Positions 43,438-54,942 are shown, counted from the first letter of the stretch. The stretch: DNA of 64,000 nucleotides from Cryoendolithus antarcticus (GCA_002077065.1 NAJO01000013.1:1-64000), one strand, 5' to 3'. Numbers and translations are program-made. Notes: generated by a model not told the origin, from the letters alone.

Positions 43438-45456
43438 TCATTGATACTGTTGCTGTTGCCCATCGCCAGCTCCAGTGTTACTCTGTCCAGCCGACTGATC
43501 CTGTCCTCCGGTGTGCCCGCTAGAGCCATTGTATTGCTCCGCTTGTGTGGGTAGCTGCGCATACGGCGCCGGTTGCTGCATCTGCGACTGCGACCGTGGG
43601 CGCTGCAGCGGCAGACTCTGACTCTGCGGCTGCGAGACCTGATACGGACTCGGGAAAGAGGGTGGCTGTGAGTATGCAGGCGCATAGGTAGGATAATGTG
43701 ACATCTGCGAGGTCGCGAACGTCGTGGGCGGGTATGAGGGATATGTTGCCAGCGGCGAGGAGGAAGAGGCTAGAGCACGACTGTCGCGGCGACCTATGCC
43801 GCCAAGCCCACCGAGGCCGACGAGACCGGCGGAGATGGTGTTTGCTGGGGAGCGGTGGGGTTGGGGCGGATCGGGTGTGAAGTGGTAGGAGGGGATTTGG
43901 GGATCTGCGAACCGTCAGTGTCAATCAAGCGCTGTGCCAATGCGAACTGTTCCTCACAAGTAAATCCAAGTCCGTACGGCCCTGAAGTCGGAAGAGGCGG
44001 GTTGGGATTTGTCATGCTCCGCTGCTGTTTCCTGTCTTGTCCAATCGAGGAGTGCTCTGATAGTGACGCTGCTCTTTGCCCATCGTTGCTCTGTGACATC
44101 GATCCCGACCGCAGTCCGGAGTACGAGACACTCGTACGCAGCGGCGAGGCTACAGCCTCGCTTGATCTCGCGAACCTGTCATGCGTATACAGGCGTGGCA
44201 TCTGGTGCTGGCTGGAGTTCACGCCTGGAAAGCCTGGACTGCCAGAGAATCCGAAAGGCAGTCGACGCGGGCTTTCCTGCGTCGTGCGACTTTGCAGCCC
44301 AAGCGCGCCGGTGTCATTCAGGCCCGTGCCTGGCGAAATAGTCTCTGTTGCTGACTGCGGTGGTGTAAAGTTGAAGTTTCCCATGGTTGGTGTCATGCCG
44401 GTGGGATTCGGATAGCTGTTCTGCGCATACTGCTGGTAGTCGGGTACTCGTCTCAGTGTGTCTAGTGTCAGTGGCCGCACCCCTGATGACGGGTCGCCGT
44501 ACGTCGTGAATGTGCTGGGCGAAGGCATTGGCGTGCCCATGGTCGGAGGCGCTGCGCCGAACGGCGAGTGGAGCGCGGACGTCATGTCGAAGTTTGCTGG
44601 CAATGCGCGTGAGCGCATCATGTGGTCGCGATCGTCGGAGGTCAGTCGCTTTAGCTTTGCTCGTCTACGTAGACGTCAGTCAGGACTCCGCCTGTGCTCA
44701 CCATAGCTCAGCGTACCTATTCTGAAACCACACTTGGACCTGGCGCGGACTCAGACCCGGGATCTCTCGCGACAAGCGTTCGCGATGTGCTGCATCCGGA
44801 TGCGCCTGTCTCGCGAATTCGCTCATGAGGAATCTTGTCTGATTGTGCGTGAGCCTATGAAAGTCAGCGGGGTTGGTCGAAGCGGCAGTGCCGATAGTCA
44901 CTTACCGAAAGCGCTTCATCTTCCGCTTATGTGCGCGCAATTCTGCGACAGTCATTGGTCGCTTGCCAGACTCTGCCTCCTCATCATCGACCATGGTATC
45001 GTCAAGATCATCGTCGAGTTGCTCGTCGGCCGCCTCGAGCTCCCGGGACCGAGGCGTCAGTCGCCCTGATGGACTCGCCGGCCCAGCGTCTTGCTGTTCG
45101 GATGCGAATCCTCCGACCGAGCTCTGCGCCTGCTCGCCATAGCTGGCCCCGACATTACTACTCTCCGTCCTCTGCTCCTGCTGCTGCGTCGAGTCGCCTG
45201 TCCCTGCATCGTATGAGTACACACTCGACGAAGCATGCGAGTACGAGAAGCTATTAGGCGTTCGCAGAGGCGGTCGGATGAAGTCATGCAAGCCAGTATC
45301 AGCCAGCCCACTGTGTTCACCGCCGATTGGCTCGCCCGTCGGCACTGAAGTGTACGAGGGTTGTGGCCAGTGATACTCGTTTGCTTTCCCTGGCTGTTCC
45401 GACATGCGAGGTGATGTCGGCGGCGACAAAGGCGCGGTGGGTCTGTCCAAAAGCAT
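43438..45456 (-). CDS. Homeodomain transcription factor (Htf1/Hox2-like)
   Basis: Four exons: 45456-44906, 44854-44717, 44664-43958 and 43904-43438. The introns are 51, 52 and 53 bp with GTAAGT, GTACGC and GTGAGG donors. All phases close to give about 620 residues. The homeodomain lies at about 177-236 and is split over exons 1-3. It carries KRKMKRFRLTHNQTRFLMSE, the helix-3 signature VQVWFQNRRAKLKRL, and LSPRQ before it. This block closely resembles the filamentous-fungal Htf1/Hox2 group needed for conidium formation in Magnaporthe and Fusarium; that assignment is from memory. Acidic and Gln/Pro/Ser/Tyr-rich regions flank it. An upstream in-frame open stretch without an ATG suggests a long 5' leader. 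Confidence 0.88.
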
Positions 45457-48400
45457 TTGCAAGAGCAACTTGGAGATCTTGGGAGCCGTCAGATGTCCTG
45501 TAATCGTGGGGGGAGCGTACTGTAGCGACTGTAAAGCCAGTCCTTTGGACCAGTCCAGGTAGTGATAGGTTTGTAATTGGCACACAGCACTCGTCGCCGT
45601 CCCAACGGCCAGACTTGCTGAACGTACGAAGCTTCCAGAGCACCAGAGCCGGGTCAAGGAGCTCGACTTCCCAACTAGCACGGCTCGTGGTCGGAGCGCT
45701 TGCACGGACGCCGCCGTGGGCTGTAGTGACGATAGAGATGAGGCTCCGTCGCTCGAGTGGAGTGCAGTCGGGGAAATATGAGTGGATCGACAGCGATATA
45801 GGCTCTACCAAAATGGAACTCGGCAGCCGCCGTGTACCTGAAGATCCTCGAGATTGCCTGAATTTGCAGGCGTCCGACCTTGCCCTCGAAAAGAGTGCGT
45901 CAGGTATATGAAAGCCGAGAGATGACCGGAGCTGTCGTAGTAATCGTCGAATGAGATGGCCTGCTCGGGCAGCGGCTGAGATTGGGTAATTCGTAAAGTA
46001 GGTCGGTGTAATTGCAAGTGACTCCTCCAAATGAAGTCAAAGCTTGCGGATTGCGCAAGAGGTAGACAAGATCCGGGAACGGTGCAAGAGATGTAATTTG
46101 TGAACACGAATGCGCATCATCGGAGGAGTGGGTGTGTGTATCAGATCGTCGTTCCTTGTGGGCAAGAACTTCCAATGTGCTGTCGTGGAGTAGATAAGCG
46201 GCTTGAAGCCGGTGTGCAGAAGACGAGCAGGAGGAGTAGCTGTGGCTTTGATTGCGCGACAGATTGCAGGTACGCCTAGGCGCTTCTGTTCGGGAGGCGC
46301 CAGACGGTGGCACGTATCTACGTCTGTGGGGAGGTCCAGTGCTCGCAGCGATAGACTTTGGTAAACACAGATGCCGGATCAATGTAGACTGGCTTTTTGG
46401 TAGACAATACCCGGGCGATCATGAGGCGGAGATGCTGGTTCCTTGGGTACTGTAGCCACCCAGGAAACCGAGGAAGAACCGACCAAAGAACCTCTGCGAG
46501 TGGTCGAAAGTCACACGAGAGATCAATCAGGGCCGAAAGCAATGTCCGACAATGGACTCGATGATCTCTCCGTGGGAGGCTAGTAGGTGTCTGGGGTACT
46601 CTGGGTAAGGCTAGACATGCAATAGAGGATGACAAGGGGAGCGGAGAGTCGTTATGTCGCAACGAAAATCGATCGTGATCATTGGCTGAGATACAATAGC
46701 CGCTGCTGGCCATGTGCTGCGATCAGGTTACTGCCACACCGACCAGGGCATTATTTGCGGGGACATGAAAGACTACCCTGCACGAACCTATGATCGTGGT
46801 GACCTGCAGGAGGCGGCGCTGCATCAATAACGTGCCGGCAGACGCACTCTCAGACACACCAAGCGTCCACGCTTCTCTCAGCGGTAGTGCGCCAACCGCA
46901 ACGGGCTGCCTGACGAGGCATCGAGAAGCACTGCTAGTGTCAGTGGCTCTAAGCGAGCTCGCTGTCAAGCTCTGGCACAAGCCGGCGCGACTGTCGAAGC
47001 TGTCAAGACTCTCAGCAGTACCCCGGCATGCATCCTGGAACAGCGGGTCAACGCTCCGGAACGGTCAGGGGAGCGACAGGGTACGTCTCTGCGTGCCTGT
47101 TCGCTACAGTAGACCGGGCTTTGATAGACAGATCTGGCTTGGGAGAGTGCTGTAGTTCGAGATCAATGGGCGACTACCGGACCGTACCGGCCATTCCATG
47201 CAATGTTTCAGCTGGGAGATGCTCCCGCGACTGCGGAAACGCAATGGTGAAGCCGCTTGTCAAGCAGCGGCTGACTCAAGCTGCCCGCTGTCTCTTGTGA
47301 TGACGCCCTCAAACAGCACCTCATACCGTAGGGTACGACCGTCCTTGGCACTCATTACAGGAAGAAGGAATTATCCCGGTCTCTGTGACCACCACACACG
47401 GTTCGCTTGGGCTCTCGGGCTGGCAGAGCACAGCGTGTGGTGCTGCCATTTGTCCGCACGATCAGCCACGCGATCCCTGTGCAGTCCACGCGCTCCGATG
47501 GTGTAGATCAGCGCACGATCGGCAGCCGGAGGATCCGCATGTGGTGATGTCGATGCTGTGATGACTGCCAACCTGTAGGCGGCTCTGTATCGGCATTGGT
47601 ACACGGTATACTACATATAGGCACGGCAGATGGCAGCCACGTGTAGGGTTTGCTGCCATTGCTTAATCCCACTCCGTTGCGTTATCACTGCTGATCAGAC
47701 CTGTGACAGCCGCGCCTCAGAGAGACTAAGGTGTCGAAAGCGCATCTGCTGCGTTTTATGAAGCCTAGTTGAGAACTCGAGTCAGGCTTTGGCATTGGGG
47801 CGAGACATTGAAATTTGCTGACTGTCGGTGAAGCGCGCCGCACGATGCGGAGATTTGCAAGTGTCTCGATGAGATAGCGGAATCGTTTGATGCGCTGCCA
47901 GGATGGGATTCGGTTAGGCATGAAACGCTGTAGCGGCCAAGGCACATGCCGCTGTCCATTTGACGCAGGGGACGAGCAACGGCGCCTTCGTGACTCGAGT
48001 GTATACGGCCATGATTGACATGTCGTGGTCCGGGCTTGTGGATGCAGTGAACTGCCGACTGGAGATGTGAGACCTGACGGGCGTACTGTTGTTCGGACTA
48101 CGCTGTAGCGCTGAACTCTCGATCTGCCAAGGTCGTCACGCGGTACCCACGATCGGAAGACGGGGAGAGGGCACAAGATCGTCGCACAGACAGCCTCGTG
48201 TGAAAACTGGCTAAAAGCAAAACGCCCACGCGCCACCAGCGTGCTGCAGGGGTAGCACCTCGCAGGGATGACCTGTGACGACTTGTAACGGCCGTTGAAA
48301 GACTGCTGATCATGCCAGACCTCACGTCTCATAATTCCATCGAGATTGATGGTTCGTGAATGTCGAGGGAATGCCTACCCATGCGATCCCAGACACATGA

Positions 48401-50181
48401 ACGTTTTGTGTTGCAGAAGCGTTGACAGTCTTAGCAACAATAATCACTCGACATGCACAGCATTGATCCTGCACACCCAGGATCTGGGCCGGGTCTGCCA
48501 CCTCGCCGACAGTCAACTGACGTAGCAGAACAGAATGTGTGTCAGAAGTAGGTAAGGTAGAGGCGCCAATAGTGGAGAATCAGACGCGATCGTTCCTGCA
48601 AACGTTGTTGCAGTCTTCACCGATTCTATGCCGTTGGCGACGATAGCAGCTGCGAAGGTACCCACCGTTAAGGCACGCTACATTAGATACACTTCGCCAA
48701 TGACCACGACAGTAGTGGCTTACATGTACTTCGCGACAGTATGAGAGTGCGCGCTCTGGTCATTTGGCTAGATATCGGCCTTCACAAATGATGTGTATGG
48801 AGCGTTCGACGAGGTCGATCATTTAGCTTGTGGGTTACATCCATGGCCTCTTGGGTCCCCTCAGCCGCACCTCAGAATTTGAACGGATCATTACGATTGA
48901 AGTGTCAGACATCATTGGGTATGGATGGCTCCACGGCGCGACTATCATTTATATCATGTAGAAGTTGAATTGGTCTAGTTGGCTAAGCCACCAAGTCTGC
49001 TCGGTGCTTCGGCCTAGAGAGCGCACTCTCGGTCGCCACAAGTCCTGCGAAAGCTGATCATTTGATGCAGCGGCTAGACTCTTAGACTCCGCGCTCGGGG
49101 CCGGGCTTGCGTGAGTACTCAGCGCGTCGAGCGCTCAGATTACCCGGCGGTAGCATTGCCCGAAGGCAGGACATCGCACTGCATTGCGCCAGGAACCGCG
49201 CACACTATCGGTTCAAGCTATCAGATGCAGCTGTCGTCTGCGTATCAGCATACTCCAGTCCTCGACGGCGTGCTGGCGGTTGCCATAAGCGCAAGAAGAT
49301 GTTCAAACAATGATTGTGTCCAGCAAAGCACCTTCCATGGACGTACACCTGTCTAACCAAGACCAAACACCAGACACCACTCCGATTTTGCCAAGTCACA
49401 GTCACGGCCTAGAGTATACGAGCGTACTGAGTTTAGTGCCCTGCGGCAGTGCATCAGCATAGCCGCATGATGCAGCTTTATTGACGATAGTGCACATCTG
49501 GGTGCAGCAGCAGGAGCCTGGCAGAAAGCAACCGTAACCGGGCTTGCAAGCGCCATCCAATATCGCTCGAAATGAGCACGTCGATCGCACACTGTTGACT
49601 TTGGTGATTCATCAATCTACATTGGACATGACTCGACAGCGTCACGAGTCTCTTGACGTTGAACTCGGAACTGTGGGGTGGGATTACGACGGCTGATGGA
49701 TGCGTTCCTCACTGTATCACGCGAGTACGATGCTGCGTGGTCGTCGAACAGGTGCTCCCTGTTGTACTGTAAAGTTCCGAAAGGCGCATTGGCGCGAGAG
49801 ACTGGAGAGTGAAGCCAGAGGGACTCCTGAGACACATGACGGGCAGAAGGATATGCAATCGTAGCTTTACTGTCCAAGTATTGTACGATTCTCCACTCAA
49901 GATCTGTACTTTGATGACCACTGCACTAAGGTATATTTCACATCAGGCTCTCCCTCGGCCTCTCTCATCGCGCAGCGCATTTGGACATTGTGCGGCACAG
50001 GAAGACCGAAAAGCTCCAACGACTGAAGCGCACCGCTCATGGAGTGAATGAAAGAGCAGGAAGACACGGCGACGGAACGGATTGATAAAGACGCTGCAGA
50101 TAGTGACCATGTCGGGCTGACGTCGAATGTGTCTTGCAAGCCAGTCCATTGGGAATCGGTCAGGATATCGGACAATTTACA
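45457..50181. promoter_or_regulatory. 4.7-kb gene desert upstream of the homeobox gene
   Basis: This is by far the longest gene-free interval here. It lies 5' of the homeodomain gene and 3' of THO1. Open frames such as 47685-48332 (minus, 215 codons) and 45317-46030 (minus, 237 codons, overlapping the homeobox start in another frame) show no domain. The composition stays normal, not AT-rich, so it is not a RIP-degraded transposon. An extended promoter, a long 5' leader or non-coding RNA is plausible. A cysteine-rich open frame at 49402-49590 is listed separately. Confidence 0.5.
49402..49590 (-). other. Cysteine-rich open frame, candidate exon of a small protein
   Basis: The frame reads ...ILDGACKPGYGCFLPGSCCC and then TQMCTIVNKAASCGYADALP before its stop. 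It has eight cysteines in about 60 codons, including a CCC triplet. The density and spacing look like a disulfide-rich secreted protein rather than random frame content. There is no ATG at its open end. A CAACAG sequence just upstream could be a splice acceptor, but I found no convincing signal-peptide exon. It is not called as a gene. Confidence 0.25.
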
Positions 50182-52116
50182 CTATGCTACCGCTGTCGCT
50201 TGATCGACTTGCATTGCTTGCTCGTCCGGCGGCTGTGGACTTCCTGAAAGCTGTGCATCATCAGCGGGTACCATCAGCTCAACAGCTGGCGCAGGTTCAT
50301 CATCTTGACTCCCTCGCTGCTCCGACGGCTCACGTGGGTTCAAAACTTCCTTCAATGATCCACCCTTCTCAAGATCGCCGAGCAGAGCCAGTCGAGATGA
50401 TCGGGCCTCGCGCAGGAGACGCCACGTTTTGTTGGCGATCATGTTTCTGTACTGCTCCGCCTCCTCCTCGGTCGCCATCTCAAGATCGAGTGTGTCGTTG
50501 TCGATGCCGCTTAGAAGATCCTCTATACCGGGTGCGCTGTACCGCGAGGGATCACGAAGTGCATCTAAACCACCTCCCTGTCCCTCGTTCAAGAAGTCAA
50601 GATTCATCGCATTCGCTGGCTTCCCTGGCAGCCTTCGTGGTCGCACGTAATCGGACGCCGCCCGCCGAGCATCAAGCTCTTGTGAGGTGGCTACAGTGTC
50701 CCGTACGATGGACGGGCAGCTCTCCACCTTCCAGCGTACCCAATTCTTGTCCCGGGCTAGCACCGTCTCGACCATCCTGTCGTAAAAGCGACCATCTGAT
50801 GTAGATTGCAGGCTCTGCTTGATGGTAGCTTTCGTCGACAACGCCCACTTTGTATCGGCGTCGTCAAGAGTGAAAGAGTAGAGCATGGACTTCTGGACAG
50901 GGAGAGCAGCTATCTTTAGCTTCGCCTTCTCCGTCAACGAAAGCAGGAATTCGATTAAGATGAGCGCCTGCACGAAGATGTGACGCTGGAACGCAAGATC
51001 GCTGAGTTCGAGATTGAACAGATCGCGACTTGTAAGATACTTCGGGTTGTAATTGTCGACAAAGTGATCTTCCGCTGCCTCGTCTAGTCCATTGACGCCC
51101 TGTTTGCGTTTCGTGCCTCGCTTGTCAGCACCGGCTGCTTTGGCTTGCACGGTCGGCGTCTTCCGAAACATTACTATCGTTGCGGCAAGGCCATTCTTGA
51201 ACTGATGGAAGTGTGGCTGGTCAAAGAGTCGAGTCGGGTCGGAGAAGTCTTGTTGTAACCTCCAGAAGATCGGGTATAGCTTGCTGCTGTCGAGGACTTC
51301 TTCCTCAATCACCGGCTGGGTAACCTTCGGTGGTGTGCTTTTGCTTCCTGACTTGCCACCTGACTTGACATTCGGCTGCGGTGTGCTGTCTTTGGTCGAC
51401 GGCGCTTTGGGTGTATTCGTGGCTGTGGCTGGCGCTGTCGTATCAACTTCCATTGCATCTCCTCCAGTAATTTCAGCATCCTGTGACGTGTCGTAGTTCG
51501 TTGTGTTCTCAACGTGGAACTCGCCTCTCAGATTGACTGATGACTTGTCTCCGAGAGGGAATGTCTGGAAGAGGAAGAAGAACACCCGTCCGCAGAACAC
51601 AGCATCTTCAGCCTTGCTGAGTCGGCGAAGTAGCTCGTTGCACGACCTCAGGAACACCAAGTTCTTCTTGTGAAAGTCCTTCGCCGCGAGTCGTTCTCGC
51701 CTGGATTCGAGGTAGTCAAAGACCAAACGACATCTATCGGTAGTTTGACTGTCCAGTAGTTCTTCGATGAGCCAGCATACTAGTTCTGGTGCACATTGAC
51801 TGTTATCTCCGCAAAGGAGAAGTAGGTCTAGCAGATTCCAGACATCAACGGAAATGAGCGCTATGTTCTTGGATGCACTGATGGAAGTGTAGAACACTTC
51901 TCTGGCAGCTGTCTCGACTGCAGCAAATCGGTATGAGAGATCCTGATGAGTTGAAGCGGTACTGAGTTCGTCTGCCAGCGCTGCAAGCTCTGAGACCGGG
52001 ACAGATTGATCAACACCACTAATAGTTGTGTCGCGCCGTAAGTGGTTTAGTGCATTGAGTATGTGAGCGCGCAGGCTTTGCACAACTTCCAGATCTGAGG
52101 CCACAGTGACCGCCAT
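50182..52116 (-). CDS. HPR1: THO complex subunit 1 (Hpr1/THOC1)
   Basis: The 644-residue intronless protein uses the ATG at 52116 (MAVTVASDLEVVQSLRAHIL); the frame extends six codons upstream without an ATG. The THOC1 core is recognisable from VWNLLDLLLLCGDNSQCAPE through LVFLRSCNELLRRLSKAEDA and FFFLFQTFPLGDKSSVNLRG. It continues to RHIFVQALILIEFLLSL and the DKNWVRWKVESCP block. The C-terminus is acidic and disordered. THO couples RNA polymerase II elongation to mRNP assembly and export and prevents R-loops. It is divergent from the csm3 gene. Confidence 0.88.
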   Translation of the reverse strand: MAVTVASDLEVVQSLRAHILNALNHLRRDTTISGVDQSVPVSELAALADELSTASTHQDLSYRFAAVETAAREVFYTSISASKNIALISVDVWNLLDLLLLCGDNSQCAPELVCWLIEELLDSQTTDRCRLVFDYLESRRERLAAKDFHKKNLVFLRSCNELLRRLSKAEDAVFCGRVFFFLFQTFPLGDKSSVNLRGEFHVENTTNYDTSQDAEITGGDAMEVDTTAPATATNTPKAPSTKDSTPQPNVKSGGKSGSKSTPPKVTQPVIEEEVLDSSKLYPIFWRLQQDFSDPTRLFDQPHFHQFKNGLAATIVMFRKTPTVQAKAAGADKRGTKRKQGVNGLDEAAEDHFVDNYNPKYLTSRDLFNLELSDLAFQRHIFVQALILIEFLLSLTEKAKLKIAALPVQKSMLYSFTLDDADTKWALSTKATIKQSLQSTSDGRFYDRMVETVLARDKNWVRWKVESCPSIVRDTVATSQELDARRAASDYVRPRRLPGKPANAMNLDFLNEGQGGGLDALRDPSRYSAPGIEDLLSGIDNDTLDLEMATEEEAEQYRNMIANKTWRLLREARSSRLALLGDLEKGGSLKEVLNPREPSEQRGSQDDEPAPAVELMVPADDAQLSGSPQPPDEQAMQVDQATAVA

Positions 52117-52534
52117 CTCATGGAGATCAAGCAACAGGGCAAATCATCCGCGATCCTCGATCAATCACAGAGCCCGGAAATGACTTTGCTGTGTTGAAGG
52201 CCCCGTGTGATGGAAGCGTCAAGGCTATGAAGTAGCTCTCGAAGTAATGCCAGATGAGCTCCGGCGATGACACGGGCGGCGAAGATCCAGACGGAAGGTA
52301 GTTGACTGTTCCAGTCTATTGGCAACAGCGCAATGTTCGTGGACATGAAGTTCGGCTCTGCTGTCGGCATTCAAGGTCCGGCTCCGGCCCGACATGACTT
52401 GCATAAACCCTAAATGTGATACGCGACTTCGACGCGTTATGGGCAATTCGACTGTGGGAAGGTAAACTGGAGTGAAACGAGCGACAACGCGGTACTATCG
52501 ACAGTAACTAACAATACTGAGAGCAACCATAAGC
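52117..52534. promoter_or_regulatory. Divergent promoter region (HPR1 / CSM3)
   Basis: This 418-bp spacer separates the start codons of two genome-stability genes. No discrete regulatory site is assigned. Confidence 0.5.
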
Positions 52535-53563
52535 ATGCCTACAGCCGTGCAGCCAAACCCGCGCGCTGGGGCATCAGCGCCGGACGAGCTCGATAACCTC
52601 CTAGACTACGACAATGCAGTGCAAGACTTCTGGAAAGATCTCCCGGATGCTGGCAATCGCAATGTGGATGAGCTAGTGCAGCAGCAGAGGGACATGGACG
52701 AAGAGATCGTCGTAACGAAGAAGCGCAAGCCGAATCCGAAGCTTGATGATGCACGGTACGACATCCGAATCGCCACTACGTCAACATGAATGAATCGCTG
52801 ACCGTATCGCAGTCTTCTATCGTCTGCTGGCATCCCCAAGCTCCGTCACATCAGCAAAGACAGGCTGAATTCTAATGGCAAAGGTCACGAGTTCTCCGAC
52901 ATCTCACGCATGCTGAACCTTTACCAACTCTGGCTGGACGATCTGTACCCCAAGGCCAAGTTCCGCGATGCTCTTTCGATGGTGGAGAAGCTCGGCCACT
53001 CCAAGCGCATGCAAGTCTCGCGACGTGCCTGGATGGAGGAATGCTAGGCGCCGCGGAGGGACGACGATGCTGAGATGGGAGACGCAGATGATGCCGGTGC
53101 AAGCGCACGTACGAACGGCTATGTGCAAGATGACGAAGATGATGGCGAGCCGATCTTCCCTGACCGAGATCGAGATGTCCTTTCAGCAGGCCAAGCAGGC
53201 AAGCCGCCTCATAATGACTCGGAAGACCCTCCTGACGATGAACTGGACGCACTGCTCGCTGAGAACGCCAATGATGTGCAGCCCGTGGCTCGTAGACAGC
53301 AGCCGCAGCCTGCGCATAGAGGACCATTCGAAGATGATGATGAGCCAGATGAAGACGAGCTCGATGCGCTCATGGCCGCAGCATCTGGCCCTGAGTCAAC
53401 CATGGCTACCAAACCAGCTTTGAACAAGTCGCGTGTCGGGGACGACGATGACAACTTCGATGACCTGGATGCGTTAATGGCTGAAGAGGCGCAACGAAGT
53501 CATGTGCGGCAGGAAGTGGAGCATGATTTTGCGGACGAAGAGGAGGTGCTGGCGGGCATGTAG
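52535..53563 (+). CDS. CSM3: Csm3/Swi3 fork-protection protein, interrupted by in-frame TAG
   Basis: Exon 1 (52535-52755) encodes PDELDNLLDYDNAVQDFW. A 57-bp intron (52756-52812; GTACGA donor, GCTGACC branch) leads to exon 2 with the Swi3 core: LLSSAGIPKLRHISKDRL, HEFSDISRMLNLYQLWLDDL and YPKAKFRDALSMVEKLGHSK. A TAG at 53045-53047 then interrupts the frame after RRAWMEEC, giving a 151-residue product. The same frame stays open for 171 more codons to 53563. It encodes acidic DELDALL/DELDALM repeats and DFADEEEVLAGM, which look like the normal fungal Csm3 C-terminus. Csm3 partners Tof1 in replication-fork pausing and checkpoint signalling. The break may be a real mutation, a sequencing error, or readthrough. 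Confidence 0.85.
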
Positions 53564-53901
53564 ATAGCGCTAAGCTGCGAACGGTTGCCAGGATCGCATA
53601 TATTGCCAGTTTAGAGACCCTGCCATGCAGCAGCGGTAGTACTTGTGTACCTGTGGTAATACCTAGTTAACTTCCGTCGTATGTTGAAAAACCCAATAGT
53701 CGTACCGACATGAATGTATATCGCTGAAACAAAGTCGAGTCCAACACCCCAGCCCGAGACTCATGACGCACTGGCTGTCATAACGTCACAAGCAAGGGTC
53801 AATGCTTAAGCTTCCACGATCTCATCGCGAATACATTGACTTTGTTTTGCTACACCTCGACGCTCATACGCCAACTCCAGACTACGCATAGAACCATAAT
53901 C
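53564..53901. other. Intergenic region before the small mitochondrial-type gene
   Basis: This 338-bp stretch contains the csm3 3' region and the next promoter. Nothing else is visible. Confidence 0.45.
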
Positions 53902-54571
53902 ATGTCTTTCCTCCGCCCCCTCACCCGCTCCACCCCAGCCCTCCGCACGCTACACCGCACCACCCTCCAACGTGCAACCTTCAGCACCACCCCCCGAAGC
54001 CTCGCAGGCAGCGACTACGGCTCCGGCGGCGGTGATCCGAAGGGTAACGATCCTCAAAACCAAGGCGCAAACCCATCGGCAGATCTCGAACACCCTGGTC
54101 CACCACCCCCAGCAGCTGGCAAGGGTTCCGGAGGCGGACCGACGAAAGGTGGCGATGCGGAGAGCCATCAGAGCGGTTCGGGAAAGAGTGTAGGGGAGAG
54201 TGATAAGTCTGGGAGTGGGAAAGGTGAGCCGAAGCCGAGACTCGCTGCTTCGGGACCTCCGCCTGAGGCGGAGCAGAGCGAGGATGTGAAGAGGCATAAT
54301 CGGGAGGTATGACACCGTGGTGCATCCTGCAATGTCTTGCAAGCTTTCCATACGAGGTTCAGAAGTGGTGGTAGGGAGTTATGTTGGATTAGACATGGAG
54401 GAGGCTGACTTCGGTGCGACCCAGGTTGATCAACGGTCGGGAAAGTCACATCAGTCGGAGAGTGGCTCGCAAATCGAGAAGGATAAGGTCTCGTCGAAGA
54501 AGTTCAATGGTGATTTCACGCGCGACGGACCTCACGCCACGTCTCCCAGTGTGAGTCCGCAGCTGACATGA
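53902..54571 (+). CDS. Small Gly/Ser/Pro-rich protein with mitochondrial presequence
   Basis: The start is ATG at 53902. Exon 1 (53902-54306) and exon 2 (54425-54571) are joined over an inferred 118-bp intron (donor GTATGA, GGCTGACT branch, CCCAG acceptor, phase 0), giving about 183 residues. The N-terminus (Arg/Ser/Thr/Leu-rich, [20 protein letters not shown], then [10 protein letters not shown]) is a strong mitochondrial targeting sequence with an R-x-(F/S) type cleavage region. The mature part is a hydrophilic Gly/Ser/Lys/Pro-rich chain. The C-terminal exon reads [19 protein letters not shown]. Similar small proteins are widespread in filamentous ascomycetes but unnamed. The intron boundaries are moderately certain. 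Confidence 0.68.
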
Positions 54572-54942
54572 GAACTTCCAGACCACCCTGGTGCAGACCG
54601 CAGCACATGATCCGGAATGAGTCTAGCATAGCACACGGCAGTACGTGTATACTAGTAGCGCAATTTGAATCCGGCACGTTCAGTGCTTGCAATTTGAAGT
54701 GCATCGGAAGAGCACTGGTCCAACGTTCGATATTTAAGCGCGATCTCGAGTGCAACTGAGCTGATCGGATTGTGAAGAGGTCGCTTGGTGTTCGACTGTT
54801 CGGTTTCTCATCTACTTCAGACCATCTGCCCATCAAGTAAGTCCATCGGAAGGCATTGTCCTCCATCCATCGACGTGACCCTGCCAGCATAGTGCAACAG
54901 CAGTCCTCCCCAAGTCCATCCACGCCAGCATCCCCATCTCCT
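54572..54942. other. Convergent intergenic region
   Basis: This 371-bp spacer separates the 3' ends of the small mitochondrial-type gene and RPS16. I see no other element. Confidence 0.45.

Noticed and set aside
45317..46030. 237-codon minus-strand frame overlapping the homeobox start in another frame
   Set aside because: It shares sequence with the true exon 1 and shows no domain. It may act as an upstream overlapping frame in the leader, but there is no evidence that it is translated.
47685..48332. 215-codon minus-strand open frame in the homeobox upstream desert
   Set aside because: Composition is random-like, with no domain, no signal peptide and no good start context. Chance frames of this length occur in GC-balanced DNA.
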